64,000 bases of DNA from Chromatiales bacterium (GTDB lineage Bacteria > Pseudomonadota > Gammaproteobacteria > Steroidobacterales > GCA-2729495): contig JACKNI010000002.1 of NCBI GenBank assembly GCA_024234935.1, positions 558,001 through 622,000 of the forward strand, in the 5' to 3' direction. Each line of letters opens with the position of its first letter. Position 1 is the first letter of the stretch. The notes beneath the pieces are model-generated. The model was not told the DNA's origin and searched no databases. It saw only the letters and a list, made by a program, of their open reading frames with translations. This document shows, piece after piece, positions 17,425-25,852 of this stretch. The position numbers and the translations under genes were made by a program.

Positions 17425-18495
17425 CTGGATTCGGCACCACCGCCTGCTGACATCCTGGGCAGCATTACGACAGCTGTCGTCGGCATAAATGCCGACGGCA
17501 CCGTGAACTACCTCAATCCTGGCGCCGAAGATCTGCTTGGCCTCAGTGCGCGTCACGGGCTCGGGCGCCCGCTTCAGGCACTGGTTCCGCAGCTACGCGA
17601 CCTCCATGAACTGATTCAGCGAGCAGGGGCTGAAGGCCGCAGCTTCGGTCAGCTGCTGAGTGTCGCGACGTTCCGACAGGGTCCCGCGGCCAATGACCTG
17701 GCTGTGCGGGTCAGCCCTTGCCGCACTGGCGATGGCAAGCTGATCATCGAACTGTTCGATGCGACCCAGTGGCGACAGATTGACCGGGAGCACGCGTTGA
17801 TCAGCCAGCATGACGCCAGTCGCCGAATGATCCGCCAGCTCGCACACGAGATCCGCAATCCGCTGGGTGGTCTGCGTGGTGCCGCCCAGCTTCTGGAGCG
17901 TGAGTTACCCACGCCTGAGCTTCGTGAATACACCCGGATCATCATCGGCGAAGCAGACCGGCTCACTTCACTGACTGACAGCCTGCTTGGTCCGATACGC
18001 AGCCCGCAGCGCCAGCTGCTGAACCTCCATGAGATCCTCGAGCGCGTGATCGTCCTCATCGCCAGCGAACAACGCGATGCGGTGCGACTGGTACGCGACT
18101 ACGATCCGAGTCTGCCGCCGCTCTCTGCTGATCCAGACCAGTTGATCCAGTCCCTGCTCAACGTCGCACGCAACGCCATGCAGGCAGCAGGGCCTGATGG
18201 TCACATCGTGTTTCGTACGCGAGTGCTCGGCAACTTTGCCATCGGCCAGATCCGGCACAAGCTGGTGGCAAGCATCGAGATCGAGGATGACGGGCCGGGC
18301 ATACCGGCCGAGATTGCCGATTCCATTTTCTATCCGCTGGTCACCGGCCGTCCCGATGGCACGGGGCTCGGCTTGCCGATTTCCCAGGACCTGGTCAGTC
18401 GTCATGGTGGCCTGATCGAGTTCCAGTCACGCCCGGGCAAGACCGTATTCATGGTCAGGCTGCCGATCCACAGTGAAGTGACACACAAGACATGA
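17425..18495 (+). CDS. glnL: nitrogen regulation sensor histidine kinase NtrB (GlnL)
   Basis: GlnL phosphorylates or dephosphorylates the activator GlnG in response to PII signalling. A PAS domain at the N-terminus (ILGSITTAVVGINADGTVNY) is followed by the H-box LAHEIRNPLGGL, with His141 counted from the chosen start, and the ATPase motifs NVARNAMQA, IEDDGPGIP and GTGLGLPISQDLV. The start is doubtful: there is no ATG, GTG or TTG between 17128 and the PAS domain. CTG at 17425 gives 356 residues, close to the E. coli length of 349; the next canonical codon lies inside the PAS domain. It ends in an ATGA overlap with glnG. Confidence 0.9.
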   Translation: MDSAPPPADILGSITTAVVGINADGTVNYLNPGAEDLLGLSARHGLGRPLQALVPQLRDLHELIQRAGAEGRSFGQLLSVATFRQGPAANDLAVRVSPCRTGDGKLIIELFDATQWRQIDREHALISQHDASRRMIRQLAHEIRNPLGGLRGAAQLLERELPTPELREYTRIIIGEADRLTSLTDSLLGPIRSPQRQLLNLHEILERVIVLIASEQRDAVRLVRDYDPSLPPLSADPDQLIQSLLNVARNAMQAAGPDGHIVFRTRVLGNFAIGQIRHKLVASIEIEDDGPGIPAEIADSIFYPLVTGRPDGTGLGLPISQDLVSRHGGLIEFQSRPGKTVFMVRLPIHSEVTHKT

Positions 18496-19898
18496 CCGGC
18501 AAGGATATTTCGGTCTGGGTGGTCGACGACGATGCCTCCGTGCGTTGGGTTCTGGATCGCGCCCTGACCAACGAAGGTATCAATACGCGGGTTTTCGACT
18601 CTGCTGATGCTTTCTTCGACGCGCTGCGCGAGGCCAGACCGGACGTGCTGATTTCGGATGTCCGCATGCCGGGTACCGATGGCCTTCAGGCCATGCGCCG
18701 CCTCAGCCGCGAGGGCTACAGCTTCCCCGTCATCGTGATTACCGCGCACGCTGATCTCGACAGTGCCGTTGCCGCCTATCAGGGCGGGGCTTTTGAATAT
18801 CTGCCCAAGCCCTTCGATGTAGATGACGCGATCGCACTGGTGCGGCGTGCAGCGCGGGTTGGAATGCAGACGACGGGTGGTCACGTCGAGTCTGAGCGCC
18901 CCATGTCCGCCATTATTGGCCGTGCACCAGCCATGCAGGAGGTATTCCGCACGATTGGCCGCCTGTCGCGTTCGAGCATGACGGTGCTGATTACCGGTGA
19001 ATCGGGCACCGGCAAGGAGCTGGTTGCCCGTGCATTGCATGAGCACAGTCCTCGCGCCCAGCAACCCTTTATCGCACTGAATACAACCGCAATCGCATCG
19101 GAACTCCTCGAGACTGAATTATTCGGCCATGAGCGTGGTGCGTTCACCGGCGCCGACAGCCGCCGGACCGGACGATTCGAGCAGGCCGACGGGGGAACGC
19201 TGTTCCTCGACGAGATCGGTGACATGTCTGCGGCACTGCAGACACGGCTGCTGCGCGTGCTGGCAGAAGGCGAGTTCTATCGCGTTGGCGGCCAGACACC
19301 GATCCGCGTCGATGTCCGGGTGATCGCCGCAACCAACCAGGATCTGGAGGCGGCTGTCGAGACCGGTCGCTTTCGCGAGGACTTGCTCCATCGTCTCAAT
19401 GTGATCCGCATCATCACGCCGCCGCTGCGTGAGCGGCGCGAAGACGTGCCGCTGCTGCTTGACTACTATCTGCGTGAAGCAGCGCGGGAGTTGAGTGTCG
19501 AAACAAAGCGGATTGCTCCGGATGCGGTCGCTTGCCTCTGCGCCTTCGACTGGCCAGGAAATGTCCGTCAGCTGGTAAATGCCTGCCGGCGCATGATGGT
19601 TACGGCGCCCGGTGCCGAGATACGTGTCGAGGATATTCCGCCAGAGTTCGGCGGGAAGGCCAGTCTCCGCGGCGGGTTCACAGATTGGTCCCAGCGTCTC
19701 GGCCAGTGGGCCGAATCAACCCTGCAGGATGCTGATGCCGAGCCCTTGCTGAGCACGGCGCTTCCGGAATTCGAACGAACCCTGATCCGCGCAGCGCTGG
19801 CCCATGCACAGGGTCATCGCCAGGAAGCTGCGCGGTTGCTCGGCTGGGGCAGGAATACCCTGACGCGGAAAATTCGCGAGCGGAAGATCGACGGCTAG
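18492..19898 (+). CDS. glnG: nitrogen regulation response regulator NtrC (GlnG)
   Basis: NtrC activates sigma-54 promoters of nitrogen-assimilation genes when phosphorylated. The 468-residue protein has a receiver domain with acidic residues DDD (12-14) and phospho-acceptor Asp56 in LISDVRMPG. The central AAA+ domain shows Walker A GESGTGKE and the sigma-54 contact loop GAFTGA. The C-terminal helix-turn-helix of the Fis type is ALAHAQGHRQEAARLLGWG with RNTLTRKI. Its ATG overlaps the glnL stop by four bases, and its stop overlaps the stop of the convergent pyrD gene. It should act on the sigma-54 promoter upstream of glnA. Confidence 0.97.
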   Translation: MTGKDISVWVVDDDASVRWVLDRALTNEGINTRVFDSADAFFDALREARPDVLISDVRMPGTDGLQAMRRLSREGYSFPVIVITAHADLDSAVAAYQGGAFEYLPKPFDVDDAIALVRRAARVGMQTTGGHVESERPMSAIIGRAPAMQEVFRTIGRLSRSSMTVLITGESGTGKELVARALHEHSPRAQQPFIALNTTAIASELLETELFGHERGAFTGADSRRTGRFEQADGGTLFLDEIGDMSAALQTRLLRVLAEGEFYRVGGQTPIRVDVRVIAATNQDLEAAVETGRFREDLLHRLNVIRIITPPLRERREDVPLLLDYYLREAARELSVETKRIAPDAVACLCAFDWPGNVRQLVNACRRMMVTAPGAEIRVEDIPPEFGGKASLRGGFTDWSQRLGQWAESTLQDADAEPLLSTALPEFERTLIRAALAHAQGHRQEAARLLGWGRNTLTRKIRERKIDG

Positions 19899-20869
19899 CA
19901 GCCGGTCTGCAGGCTGCCGACCAGGTCGGCCACTTCGGCGATCCCGTGTCGCTCAAGATAATCAACGATGCCGGCATTGATCTCGCGGCAGATCAGCGGG
20001 TTGTAAAACAGCGCCGTGCCGATGCCGACAGCGCTGGCGCCGGCAATCAGGAATTCAAGCGCGTCGGTAGCGCTCGCGATCCCGCCCTGGCCGATGATCG
20101 GTACCCGGTGCCGCCTGGCTTCCTGATAAACCTGGTGTACTTTAAGCAGTGCAATGGGCTTTATCGCAGGGCCTGAAAGTCCGGCCTGTATGTTCGCGAT
20201 GACCGGTTGCCGCTTCTCCGCATCGATGGCCATACCGACCAGCGTGTTGATTACGGCCAGCGCGTCCGTGCCGGCTTCGATGCAGCGCCGTGCATTTTCG
20301 CGAATATCGGTCTGGTTGGGGGACAGCTTGGTGATGATCGGCTTGCTGGTCACCGCCCGGCAGGCCGCGACCACTCGCGCGGACATATCCGGTGAATTGC
20401 CGAAGGCCACGCCACCCTGCTTGATGTTCGGACAGGAGATGTTGATCTCGATGGCGTCAATTGGTGAGTCGTCGAAGCGCCGGCAAACCTCGATATATTC
20501 CTCAAGAGTGGAACCACAGGCATTGGCGATAAAGCGGGTCTCGCTGAAATCGAGTGTGGGCAAAATACTGTTTACAACGGTATCGACGCCCGGATTCTGC
20601 AGGCCGATGGCATTGAGCATGCCCATGGGCGTCTCGAAAATCCGGTGTGGTTCATTGCCGAGCCGGGCATGGAGAGTCGTGCCCTTCAGTACCACCGCAC
20701 CGGCATCGCGGTTAGAGAAGCCTGCCACCCGTGTGTACTCTTCGCCAAAGCCGACACAGCCCGAGAGCAGCACGATCGGCGAGTCGAATGCCAGGCCGCA
20801 AAAGGTGCTGGAGAGTCGCGCATCGGGTGCTGCGCGCGGATGAACTTGTTCAGTGTCTGGAGAGGGCAC
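19895..20869 (-). CDS. pyrD: dihydroorotate dehydrogenase, class 1B type (PyrDB-like)
   Basis: The family oxidises dihydroorotate to orotate in pyrimidine synthesis using FMN. Features match the class 1B catalytic subunit: VVLKGTTLHARLGN, ETPMGMLNAIGLQNPG, NISCPNIKQGGVAFG with the active-site Cys, LSPNQTDI, and GGLxGPAIKP-like LSGPAIKPIAL. Class 1B enzymes need the iron-sulfur/FAD subunit PyrK to pass electrons to NAD; no pyrK is in this window. Most Gammaproteobacteria use the membrane class 2 enzyme instead. The start is uncertain: GTG at 20869 gives 324 residues, and the frame stays open into trmL. A DHODH-like enzyme with another substrate is possible. Confidence 0.8.
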   Translation of the reverse strand: MPSPDTEQVHPRAAPDARLSSTFCGLAFDSPIVLLSGCVGFGEEYTRVAGFSNRDAGAVVLKGTTLHARLGNEPHRIFETPMGMLNAIGLQNPGVDTVVNSILPTLDFSETRFIANACGSTLEEYIEVCRRFDDSPIDAIEINISCPNIKQGGVAFGNSPDMSARVVAACRAVTSKPIITKLSPNQTDIRENARRCIEAGTDALAVINTLVGMAIDAEKRQPVIANIQAGLSGPAIKPIALLKVHQVYQEARRHRVPIIGQGGIASATDALEFLIAGASAVGIGTALFYNPLICREINAGIVDYLERHGIAEVADLVGSLQTGC

Positions 20870-20873
20870 AGGA

Positions 20874-21338
20874 ATGCTTGACTTGATTCTGTTTGAGCCG
20901 GAGATCCCGCCGAATACGGGCAACATCATACGCCTGTGTGCCAACACGGGAATCGGCCTGCATCTGGTCGGGCGGCTGGGCTTTACGCTCGCCGATGCAA
21001 GGCTTCGCCGGGCCGGACTGGATTATCATGAATGGGCGTCTGTACGGCAGCATGCCGGGTTGCCTGAATGCCTGGAGTCCTTGGGCCGGCCGCGCGTGTT
21101 TGCCCTCTCGACTCGCGGCAGGACGCTCTACACGGAGGCGCGGTTCAGGGCGGGCGATGCCTTGCTGTTCGGGCCGGAACATCGCGGCCTGCCGGCCGGG
21201 GTTCTCCGCGACTTGCCGGTCGAACAGCAGCTGCGCATTCCGATGCGCAATGGAAGTCGCAGCCTCAATCTGTCGAATGCGGCGGCGATAGTCGCTTATG
21301 AGGCCTGGCGGCAGCTGGAATTCGCCGGTGCCGGCTGA
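20874..21338 (+). CDS. trmL: tRNA (cytidine(34)/uridine(34)-2'-O)-methyltransferase TrmL
   Basis: TrmL methylates the ribose of wobble nucleotide 34 in tRNA-Leu isoacceptors. It is a minimal SPOUT-fold methyltransferase of 154 residues. The three family blocks are present: FEPEIPPNTGNIIRLCANTG at the N-terminus, LLFGPEHRGLP, and RIPMRNGSRSLNLSNAAAI, which forms the knotted S-adenosylmethionine site. The ATG at 20874 follows GGCACAGGA; its start lies 5 bp from the divergent pyrD start. It converges on gpsA. Confidence 0.95.
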   Translation: MLDLILFEPEIPPNTGNIIRLCANTGIGLHLVGRLGFTLADARLRRAGLDYHEWASVRQHAGLPECLESLGRPRVFALSTRGRTLYTEARFRAGDALLFGPEHRGLPAGVLRDLPVEQQLRIPMRNGSRSLNLSNAAAIVAYEAWRQLEFAGAG

Positions 21339-21347
21339 GAGGCGCAC

Positions 21348-22430
21348 TCAGTCGAGGGGCAGGGTATTCGCGCTCCGGCTGAAGAGATTGCGCAGTTCCA
21401 TATCGGTTTCGGGCTTCAGCGAGCGCGCCATCAGGGCCATCACCGCATCCCTGGCCGGTTGTCGCTCGTGCAGTACCTGATAGACCTGTTCACAGATCGG
21501 CATTTCCAGTCCCAGGCGTGCGGCGACGGTCCTGACCGATACCGCAGCAAACAGGCCCTCAACCACCTGGCCGATCGCGGTGGCTGCCTCGGCAGGGCTC
21601 TTTCCGGCTGCGACCATCAGCCCGAGACGCCGGTTACGCGACTGGTCGTCGGTACAGCTGAGGACCAGATCGCCCATGCCAGACAGACCCATGAATGTGG
21701 CTGGTTGTGCGCCGAGCGCCGCACCGAGCCGGGTCATTTCAAGCAGGCCGCGGGTGATCAGCGCAATGCGCGTATTCGCGCCGAAGCCCAGACCGTCAGA
21801 AATACCGGCGGCAATGGCAAGCACGTTCTTGACCGCACCGCCGACCTCGACGCCGACCATATCGTCGGAGGTGTAGGCGCGGAAATTCAAACCCGACAGA
21901 CGGACCGCGAGCTCTGCCGCAAAACCCGGCGCGCTGGCTGCGATCGTCATTGCGGTGGGCAATCCTGCGCCGACCTCGCTGGCGAAAGTCGGCCCTGACA
22001 GCACAGCGACGGGAATCGCACCGCCCAGTACCTCCCTGACGACCTGATGTGGCAATTGCCCCGAATCATGTTCGAAGCCCTTTGTCGCCCAGGCAATCCG
22101 GGCTCCCGGCTGCAGATGGGGGCGGATCGCCAGGAGAATTTCACGAAAACCATTGCTGGGCACGCAGATCAGGAGATCCTGATGTTTGCGTATCACCGCG
22201 TGGAGATCGGGATCAGGGTGCAGCTTTTCGGGAAAAGCGATGCCAGGCAGATAGCGCGCGTTGCAGCGCTGCTCGTCCAGCTTGCGCAGCTCTGCGGCAT
22301 TGCGGCCCCACAGGGTGACCTGATGGCCGGCCCGTGCGAACTGGACAGCGAGTGCCGTGCCCCAGGAGCCGGCCCCGAAAACGGCGATGTCTGAGGTATC
22401 AGTGCCGGAAGTCACACCGGATGAGGCCAC
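21348..22430 (-). CDS. gpsA: NAD(P)-dependent glycerol-3-phosphate dehydrogenase
   Basis: GpsA reduces dihydroxyacetone phosphate to sn-glycerol 3-phosphate for phospholipid synthesis. The 360-residue product has the N-terminal nucleotide-binding motif AVFGAGSWGTALA, the catalytic Lys region VGGAVKNVLAIAAGISDGL, and the substrate-binding GLSGMGDLVLSCTDDQSRNRRLG. The start is GTG at 22430, two bases after the secB stop; about 13 residues precede the conserved region, so an internal GTG is also possible. It closes the run rhodanese-grxC-secB-gpsA, an arrangement shared with other Gammaproteobacteria. Confidence 0.96.
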   Translation of the reverse strand: MASSGVTSGTDTSDIAVFGAGSWGTALAVQFARAGHQVTLWGRNAAELRKLDEQRCNARYLPGIAFPEKLHPDPDLHAVIRKHQDLLICVPSNGFREILLAIRPHLQPGARIAWATKGFEHDSGQLPHQVVREVLGGAIPVAVLSGPTFASEVGAGLPTAMTIAASAPGFAAELAVRLSGLNFRAYTSDDMVGVEVGGAVKNVLAIAAGISDGLGFGANTRIALITRGLLEMTRLGAALGAQPATFMGLSGMGDLVLSCTDDQSRNRRLGLMVAAGKSPAEAATAIGQVVEGLFAAVSVRTVAARLGLEMPICEQVYQVLHERQPARDAVMALMARSLKPETDMELRNLFSRSANTLPLD

Positions 22431-22432
22431 GG

Positions 22433-22915
22433 TCAGCCCTGGCTGGCCTGTGCGGCTGCCGTATCCTGACTTGCCTGTGCAAACAGCGCGGCGAAATCCA
22501 TGGGCTGGAGCACCAGCGGCGGGTAGCCACCCCGTTGCACCATGGACGAGATGGCCTCACGCGCATAGGGATAGAGCGCATTCGGGCAGTGTACGCCGAT
22601 GATTGTACGGGTCTCTTCCTTGTTGAATCCGCTGATCTGGAACATCCCTGCCTGGGCAATCTCGATCAGGAATACCGTCCGCTCACCGATGACCGACTGG
22701 GCGGTCATATGCAGTACGACTTCCAGGCTGCCGTTGCCCAGGTCGCTGTGGGCTGTGCGTATGTTCAGGTTCATTTCCGGCTGGTGCTGCTCGAAAAAAA
22801 AGGCCGGCGAATTTGGCGCCTCGAAGGAAAAGTCCTTGATATAGAGCTTCCTCAAGCTGAAGGTACGCTCGATGTCCACAGTTGAACCACTGCCGTTAAC
22901 CGGTCCCTCAGCCAT
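22433..22915 (-). CDS. secB: protein-export chaperone SecB
   Basis: SecB holds presecretory proteins unfolded and delivers them to SecA. The product matches family blocks YIKDFSFEAPNSPAFFF, VEVVLH-like SLEVVLHMTAQ, and CPNALYPYAREAISSMVQRGGYPPLVLQPMDF, which includes the SecA-interaction region near the C-terminus. The ATG at 22915 is chosen because AGAGGAA lies at good spacing upstream; it gives 160 residues. A TTG at 22939, overlapping the grxC stop, would add eight. It lies between grxC and gpsA. Confidence 0.96.
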   Translation of the reverse strand: MAEGPVNGSGSTVDIERTFSLRKLYIKDFSFEAPNSPAFFFEQHQPEMNLNIRTAHSDLGNGSLEVVLHMTAQSVIGERTVFLIEIAQAGMFQISGFNKEETRTIIGVHCPNALYPYAREAISSMVQRGGYPPLVLQPMDFAALFAQASQDTAAAQASQG

Positions 22916-22935
22916 ATTCCCGTTCCTCTGATCGC

Positions 22936-23196
22936 TCAAACCCGGTTCTCTTGCAGCAGGGCATTGAGCCTGCCTGCCCCGTCCAGCGCTGCCAGGTCAT
23001 CGTAACCGCCCACATGTGTCTCGCCTATGAAGATCTGTGGCACGGTACGCCGACCACTGCGCCTGATCATTTCCTCGCGCAGATCCGGCCGTGTGCTGAC
23101 ATCAATTTCCGTGAAATTCACCTGTCTGTTGCTCAGCAAGGTCTTGGCGGCTGCACAGTAGGGACAGACGGACGTCGTGTAGATGGTGACCTTCAC
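22936..23196 (-). CDS. grxC: glutaredoxin 3
   Basis: Glutaredoxins reduce disulfides using glutathione. The 86-residue protein has the active-site CPYC at about residues 11-14 (SVCPYCAAAK), the cis-proline block TVPQIFIG and the GGYDDL segment that binds glutathione. The start is GTG at 23196, preceded by GGAGCAGG; the frame stays open upstream but that part is not conserved. It sits between a rhodanese-domain gene and secB, the standard gammaproteobacterial order. Confidence 0.95.
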   Translation of the reverse strand: MKVTIYTTSVCPYCAAAKTLLSNRQVNFTEIDVSTRPDLREEMIRRSGRRTVPQIFIGETHVGGYDDLAALDGAGRLNALLQENRV

Positions 23197-23212
23197 GTCC
23201 TGCTCCGGCGTA

Positions 23213-23638
23213 TCAACGCTGCCCGGTGACGAGCAGCTGGTTGTCACGCTGCCAGCTGCCGATGCCACCCTTGAGGCTGAATGCGCCGTCGAAACCCGCC
23301 GCACGCAGCGCTTTTACCGCGCGGTAACTCTGGCTGCCATTCTCGCAAACGACGACAATCCCGCGCTTTTTCTTGATACGCCCTTCTTCGCCTTTGGCCA
23401 GATCGGCCGGCGCCATCAGCACTGCATCGACGACGTGTCCGGCTTCAAAGCGGGCCTTGTCGCGAATATCGACTACCGTCGCCCCCCGGTTGATCATGCG
23501 CACCGCCTCGGCTGTCGAGATCTCCAGCAGGATGCGGGCGCGCAGCTGTATTTCTGTGGCTATTACCGCAATGGCCATGAGCAGCGTCGCCCCCACCAGA
23601 AGCGGGTTAGCGGCTATAAATTGAAGAAGTCTGTCCAT
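23213..23638 (-). CDS. membrane-anchored rhodanese-like protein (YibN type)
   Basis: The 141-residue product starts at the ATG at 23638 with one N-terminal transmembrane helix (about residues 5-27), then a single rhodanese domain. The active-site loop VVCENGSQS contains the catalytic Cys, and VVDIRDKARFEAGHV is the conserved first block. Rhodaneses transfer sulfane sulfur; the exact substrate of this family is not established. It is the first gene of the run leading to grxC, secB and gpsA, and diverges from envC. Tethering to the inner membrane next to secB fits the proposed link of YibN to membrane-protein biogenesis, but this is inference. Confidence 0.88.
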   Translation of the reverse strand: MDRLLQFIAANPLLVGATLLMAIAVIATEIQLRARILLEISTAEAVRMINRGATVVDIRDKARFEAGHVVDAVLMAPADLAKGEEGRIKKKRGIVVVCENGSQSYRAVKALRAAGFDGAFSLKGGIGSWQRDNQLLVTGQR

Positions 23639-23742
23639 AGTGCCTGACCTTGCCGGGGCCGCATTATAACCACGTGGACGGCGGAGCATGGCCGGATTGG
23701 GGCCGTCGTCAACACACACGCCATCCCCTACACTCCCGCCCC

Positions 23743-24882
23743 ATGAGCCGGTTGCTGCACTGTGTGGGCCTCAGCCTTCTGCTGCTCGTCGCGCAGCCGG
23801 TTGCGGCTGCGCGTGATCCCGGCAAGACCGAGGATGAACTGGCCCGGGTCCGTGAGCAGATCCGCAGTCTTGAAACACAGACCCGTCGTGACCAGGCGAA
23901 ACGGAAGGATCTGGATAAGCAGCTGCGTGCAGCCGAAGATGAGGCCAGCCGCTTGCGTGGGCAGCTGGCCGCCACCCGGCGCGAGCTGGCCGTGGTCAGC
24001 AAGAAGCTTGCGGAGCTCAACCGTCAGATGGAACAGACCCGCGCAGAGCTTGATCGTCAGCGGGAGAATCTGGCTGCCCAGCTGCGGCTCGCCCATATCA
24101 GCGAAGGCAATGAGATGCTCCGGGTGACACTGAATCAGCAGGATGCGCGTGCGCTCGGCCGGCATCTGACCTGGCTCGGCTACCTTGCCCGTCAGCGCGG
24201 TGAATTGCTGGCCTCGGTGCAGGCCAGTCTCGAGATGCTCAATCGTGACCGGGTTGAGGTCGAACAGCAGCAGGCTGCACTCGCCAGCCTCGAAGGCAAA
24301 CGCAGGCAGCAGCTGGCGGAACTCGAAAAGGCACGCAGTACGCGCGCTGCCGTCATCAGTGATCTTGACCAGCAGCTCCGCAGCAGCAATCAGCAGCTCC
24401 GCCGTGCACGCAGCGAAGCCCGCACGCTTGAGAACCTGCTCCGCGAGATCGAGCGTCAGATTGCCCGCAACCAGAAAGGCCCCGCGGTGGTGCCAGGAAA
24501 ACCGCTCGGCAAGGGACGCTGGCCGGTGAAGGGCAGCCTGCTGGCTGATTTTGGCCAGTCGCGCGCCGGCGGTCAGATGCGCTGGGATGGCGTGCTGATT
24601 TCGGCACCTGCAGGCAGCGATGTCATCGCCGTGCGCAACGGCCGGGTCGTGTATGCGGACTGGTTGCCCGGCCTGGGCCAGTTACTGGTGATCGATCACG
24701 GCGGAGGCTACCTTAGTCTCTATGGTCACAATCAGGATCTGGTACATCAGGTCGGCGAGCAGGTTGCCGCCGGCGAGGTGATCGCACATGTGGGTGATAC
24801 GGGCGGTCAACCCCGGCCCGCGCTGTACTTTGAGGTACGGCGCAACGGCCAGCCGCTGAATCCGCACCAGTGGGTGAAATAG
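23743..24882 (+). CDS. envC: murein hydrolase activator EnvC
   Basis: EnvC activates the amidases AmiA and AmiB at the division site. The 379-residue product begins at ATG 23743 with a signal peptide (LLHCVGLSLLLLVAQPVAAA). A long coiled coil rich in Glu, Arg and Gln covers roughly residues 30-245; this contacts FtsEX. The C-terminal LytM (M23-like) domain is recognisable (GRVVYADWLPGLGQLLVIDHGGGY) but lacks the zinc ligands: the HxH position reads LYFEV. That degeneracy is normal for EnvC, which is regulatory rather than catalytic. The usual upstream phosphoglycerate mutase gene is not here. Confidence 0.94.
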   Translation: MSRLLHCVGLSLLLLVAQPVAAARDPGKTEDELARVREQIRSLETQTRRDQAKRKDLDKQLRAAEDEASRLRGQLAATRRELAVVSKKLAELNRQMEQTRAELDRQRENLAAQLRLAHISEGNEMLRVTLNQQDARALGRHLTWLGYLARQRGELLASVQASLEMLNRDRVEVEQQQAALASLEGKRRQQLAELEKARSTRAAVISDLDQQLRSSNQQLRRARSEARTLENLLREIERQIARNQKGPAVVPGKPLGKGRWPVKGSLLADFGQSRAGGQMRWDGVLISAPAGSDVIAVRNGRVVYADWLPGLGQLLVIDHGGGYLSLYGHNQDLVHQVGEQVAAGEVIAHVGDTGGQPRPALYFEVRRNGQPLNPHQWVK

Positions 24883-24884
24883 CG

Positions 24885-25268
24885 ATGAATTTTCGTGATC
24901 TGCTGCTGGTTGCTTCCGGTGGCGCCTTTGGTTCCGCACTGCGCTACCTGGTGAGCGACAGGGTCCAGCATCTGTTCCCCGCCGTCATGCTGCCGATCGG
25001 TACCTTTGCAGTGAATGCCACCGGCTCGCTGCTGATCGGGCTGTTTGCGGGTCTGGTCGAGTATCGGGAACTGTTCGGATCCGGTGCGCGGCTGCTGCTC
25101 GTGGTCGGCCTGCTGGGCGGTTATACGACATTTTCCGCCTTTTCCCTGGAAACACTGGTGCTGTTGCGCTCCGGGCAGGCGATGACTGCGCTGATCAATG
25201 TGTTTCTGCAGGTGACCGTGGGCGTTGCAGCGGCCACTGCCGGTTTCGCAGCTGCCCGAGCATTCTGA
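24885..25268 (+). CDS. crcB: fluoride ion exporter CrcB/Fluc
   Basis: CrcB forms dual-topology fluoride channels that protect the cell from fluoride. The 127-residue protein has four predicted transmembrane helices and the family motifs GGAFGSALRY, NATGSLLIGLF and GGYTTFSAFSLE. The chosen ATG is 24885, two bases after the envC stop; a GTG at 24870 inside envC is an alternative. I see no fluoride riboswitch upstream, since the gene directly follows envC. Confidence 0.95.
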   Translation: MNFRDLLLVASGGAFGSALRYLVSDRVQHLFPAVMLPIGTFAVNATGSLLIGLFAGLVEYRELFGSGARLLLVVGLLGGYTTFSAFSLETLVLLRSGQAMTALINVFLQVTVGVAAATAGFAAARAF

Positions 25269-25301
25269 AGCACGCCTCGCGCCCGATGATGGATGGTGCA
25301 G

Positions 25302-25727
25302 CTATCGGTTCTCGAGAGCCGCGCGGAGCCGGGCCGCCTGTTCGGCAAGCACCTCCGGATCAGCAAAGCTCCGCCCGTGACTGCGCAGGGGGCGGCCCAC
25401 GTAGCGCGGAATCACATGCAGGTGGAAGTGAAATACCGTTTGCCCGGCTTCAGCACCGTTGAACTGCATCAGTGTGATGCCGTCTGCCTGGAAGACATCC
25501 CGTACCGCACGCGCGATTTTCTGTCCGGTGCGAATCACAGCGCCGGCAAACTCCGCATCGAGTTCGAAAATGTTCTGCGCCGCACATTTCGGGAGGACGA
25601 GCGAATGGCCCTCCGATTGTGGCATCGCATCGAGTATTGCGACGGTCCGCTCATCCTCGAAGAACTTCTGTGCCGGCAGCTCGCCGCGCAATATTCTTGC
25701 GAAAATATTGTTCTGGTCGTAGGTCAC
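25302..25727 (-). CDS. HIT family protein (HINT-like nucleotide hydrolase)
   Basis: The 141-residue protein carries the histidine-triad motif HFHLHVIP near residue 95, preceded by LMQFNGAEAGQTVFH. The N-terminal block NIFARILRGELPA is typical of bacterial HIT proteins. These enzymes hydrolyse AMP-linked or similar nucleotide derivatives; the physiological substrate is unknown. The start is GTG at 25727 with GGGAG upstream; the frame stays open for another 63 codons that show no family similarity. It converges on crcB. Confidence 0.92.
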   Translation of the reverse strand: MTYDQNNIFARILRGELPAQKFFEDERTVAILDAMPQSEGHSLVLPKCAAQNIFELDAEFAGAVIRTGQKIARAVRDVFQADGITLMQFNGAEAGQTVFHFHLHVIPRYVGRPLRSHGRSFADPEVLAEQAARLRAALENR

Positions 25728-25852
25728 GGCATGCTCCCGCGGGCGGTTCGGGGTTGCACAAGTGCTTTCGGGCACGGTGCGGGCTAGCATAAGAGCCTGG
25801 CGGGGCGAGTGACAAGTCAGGTTTGTCGTGCTGCCTGAAAGAGGTGCAGGAC

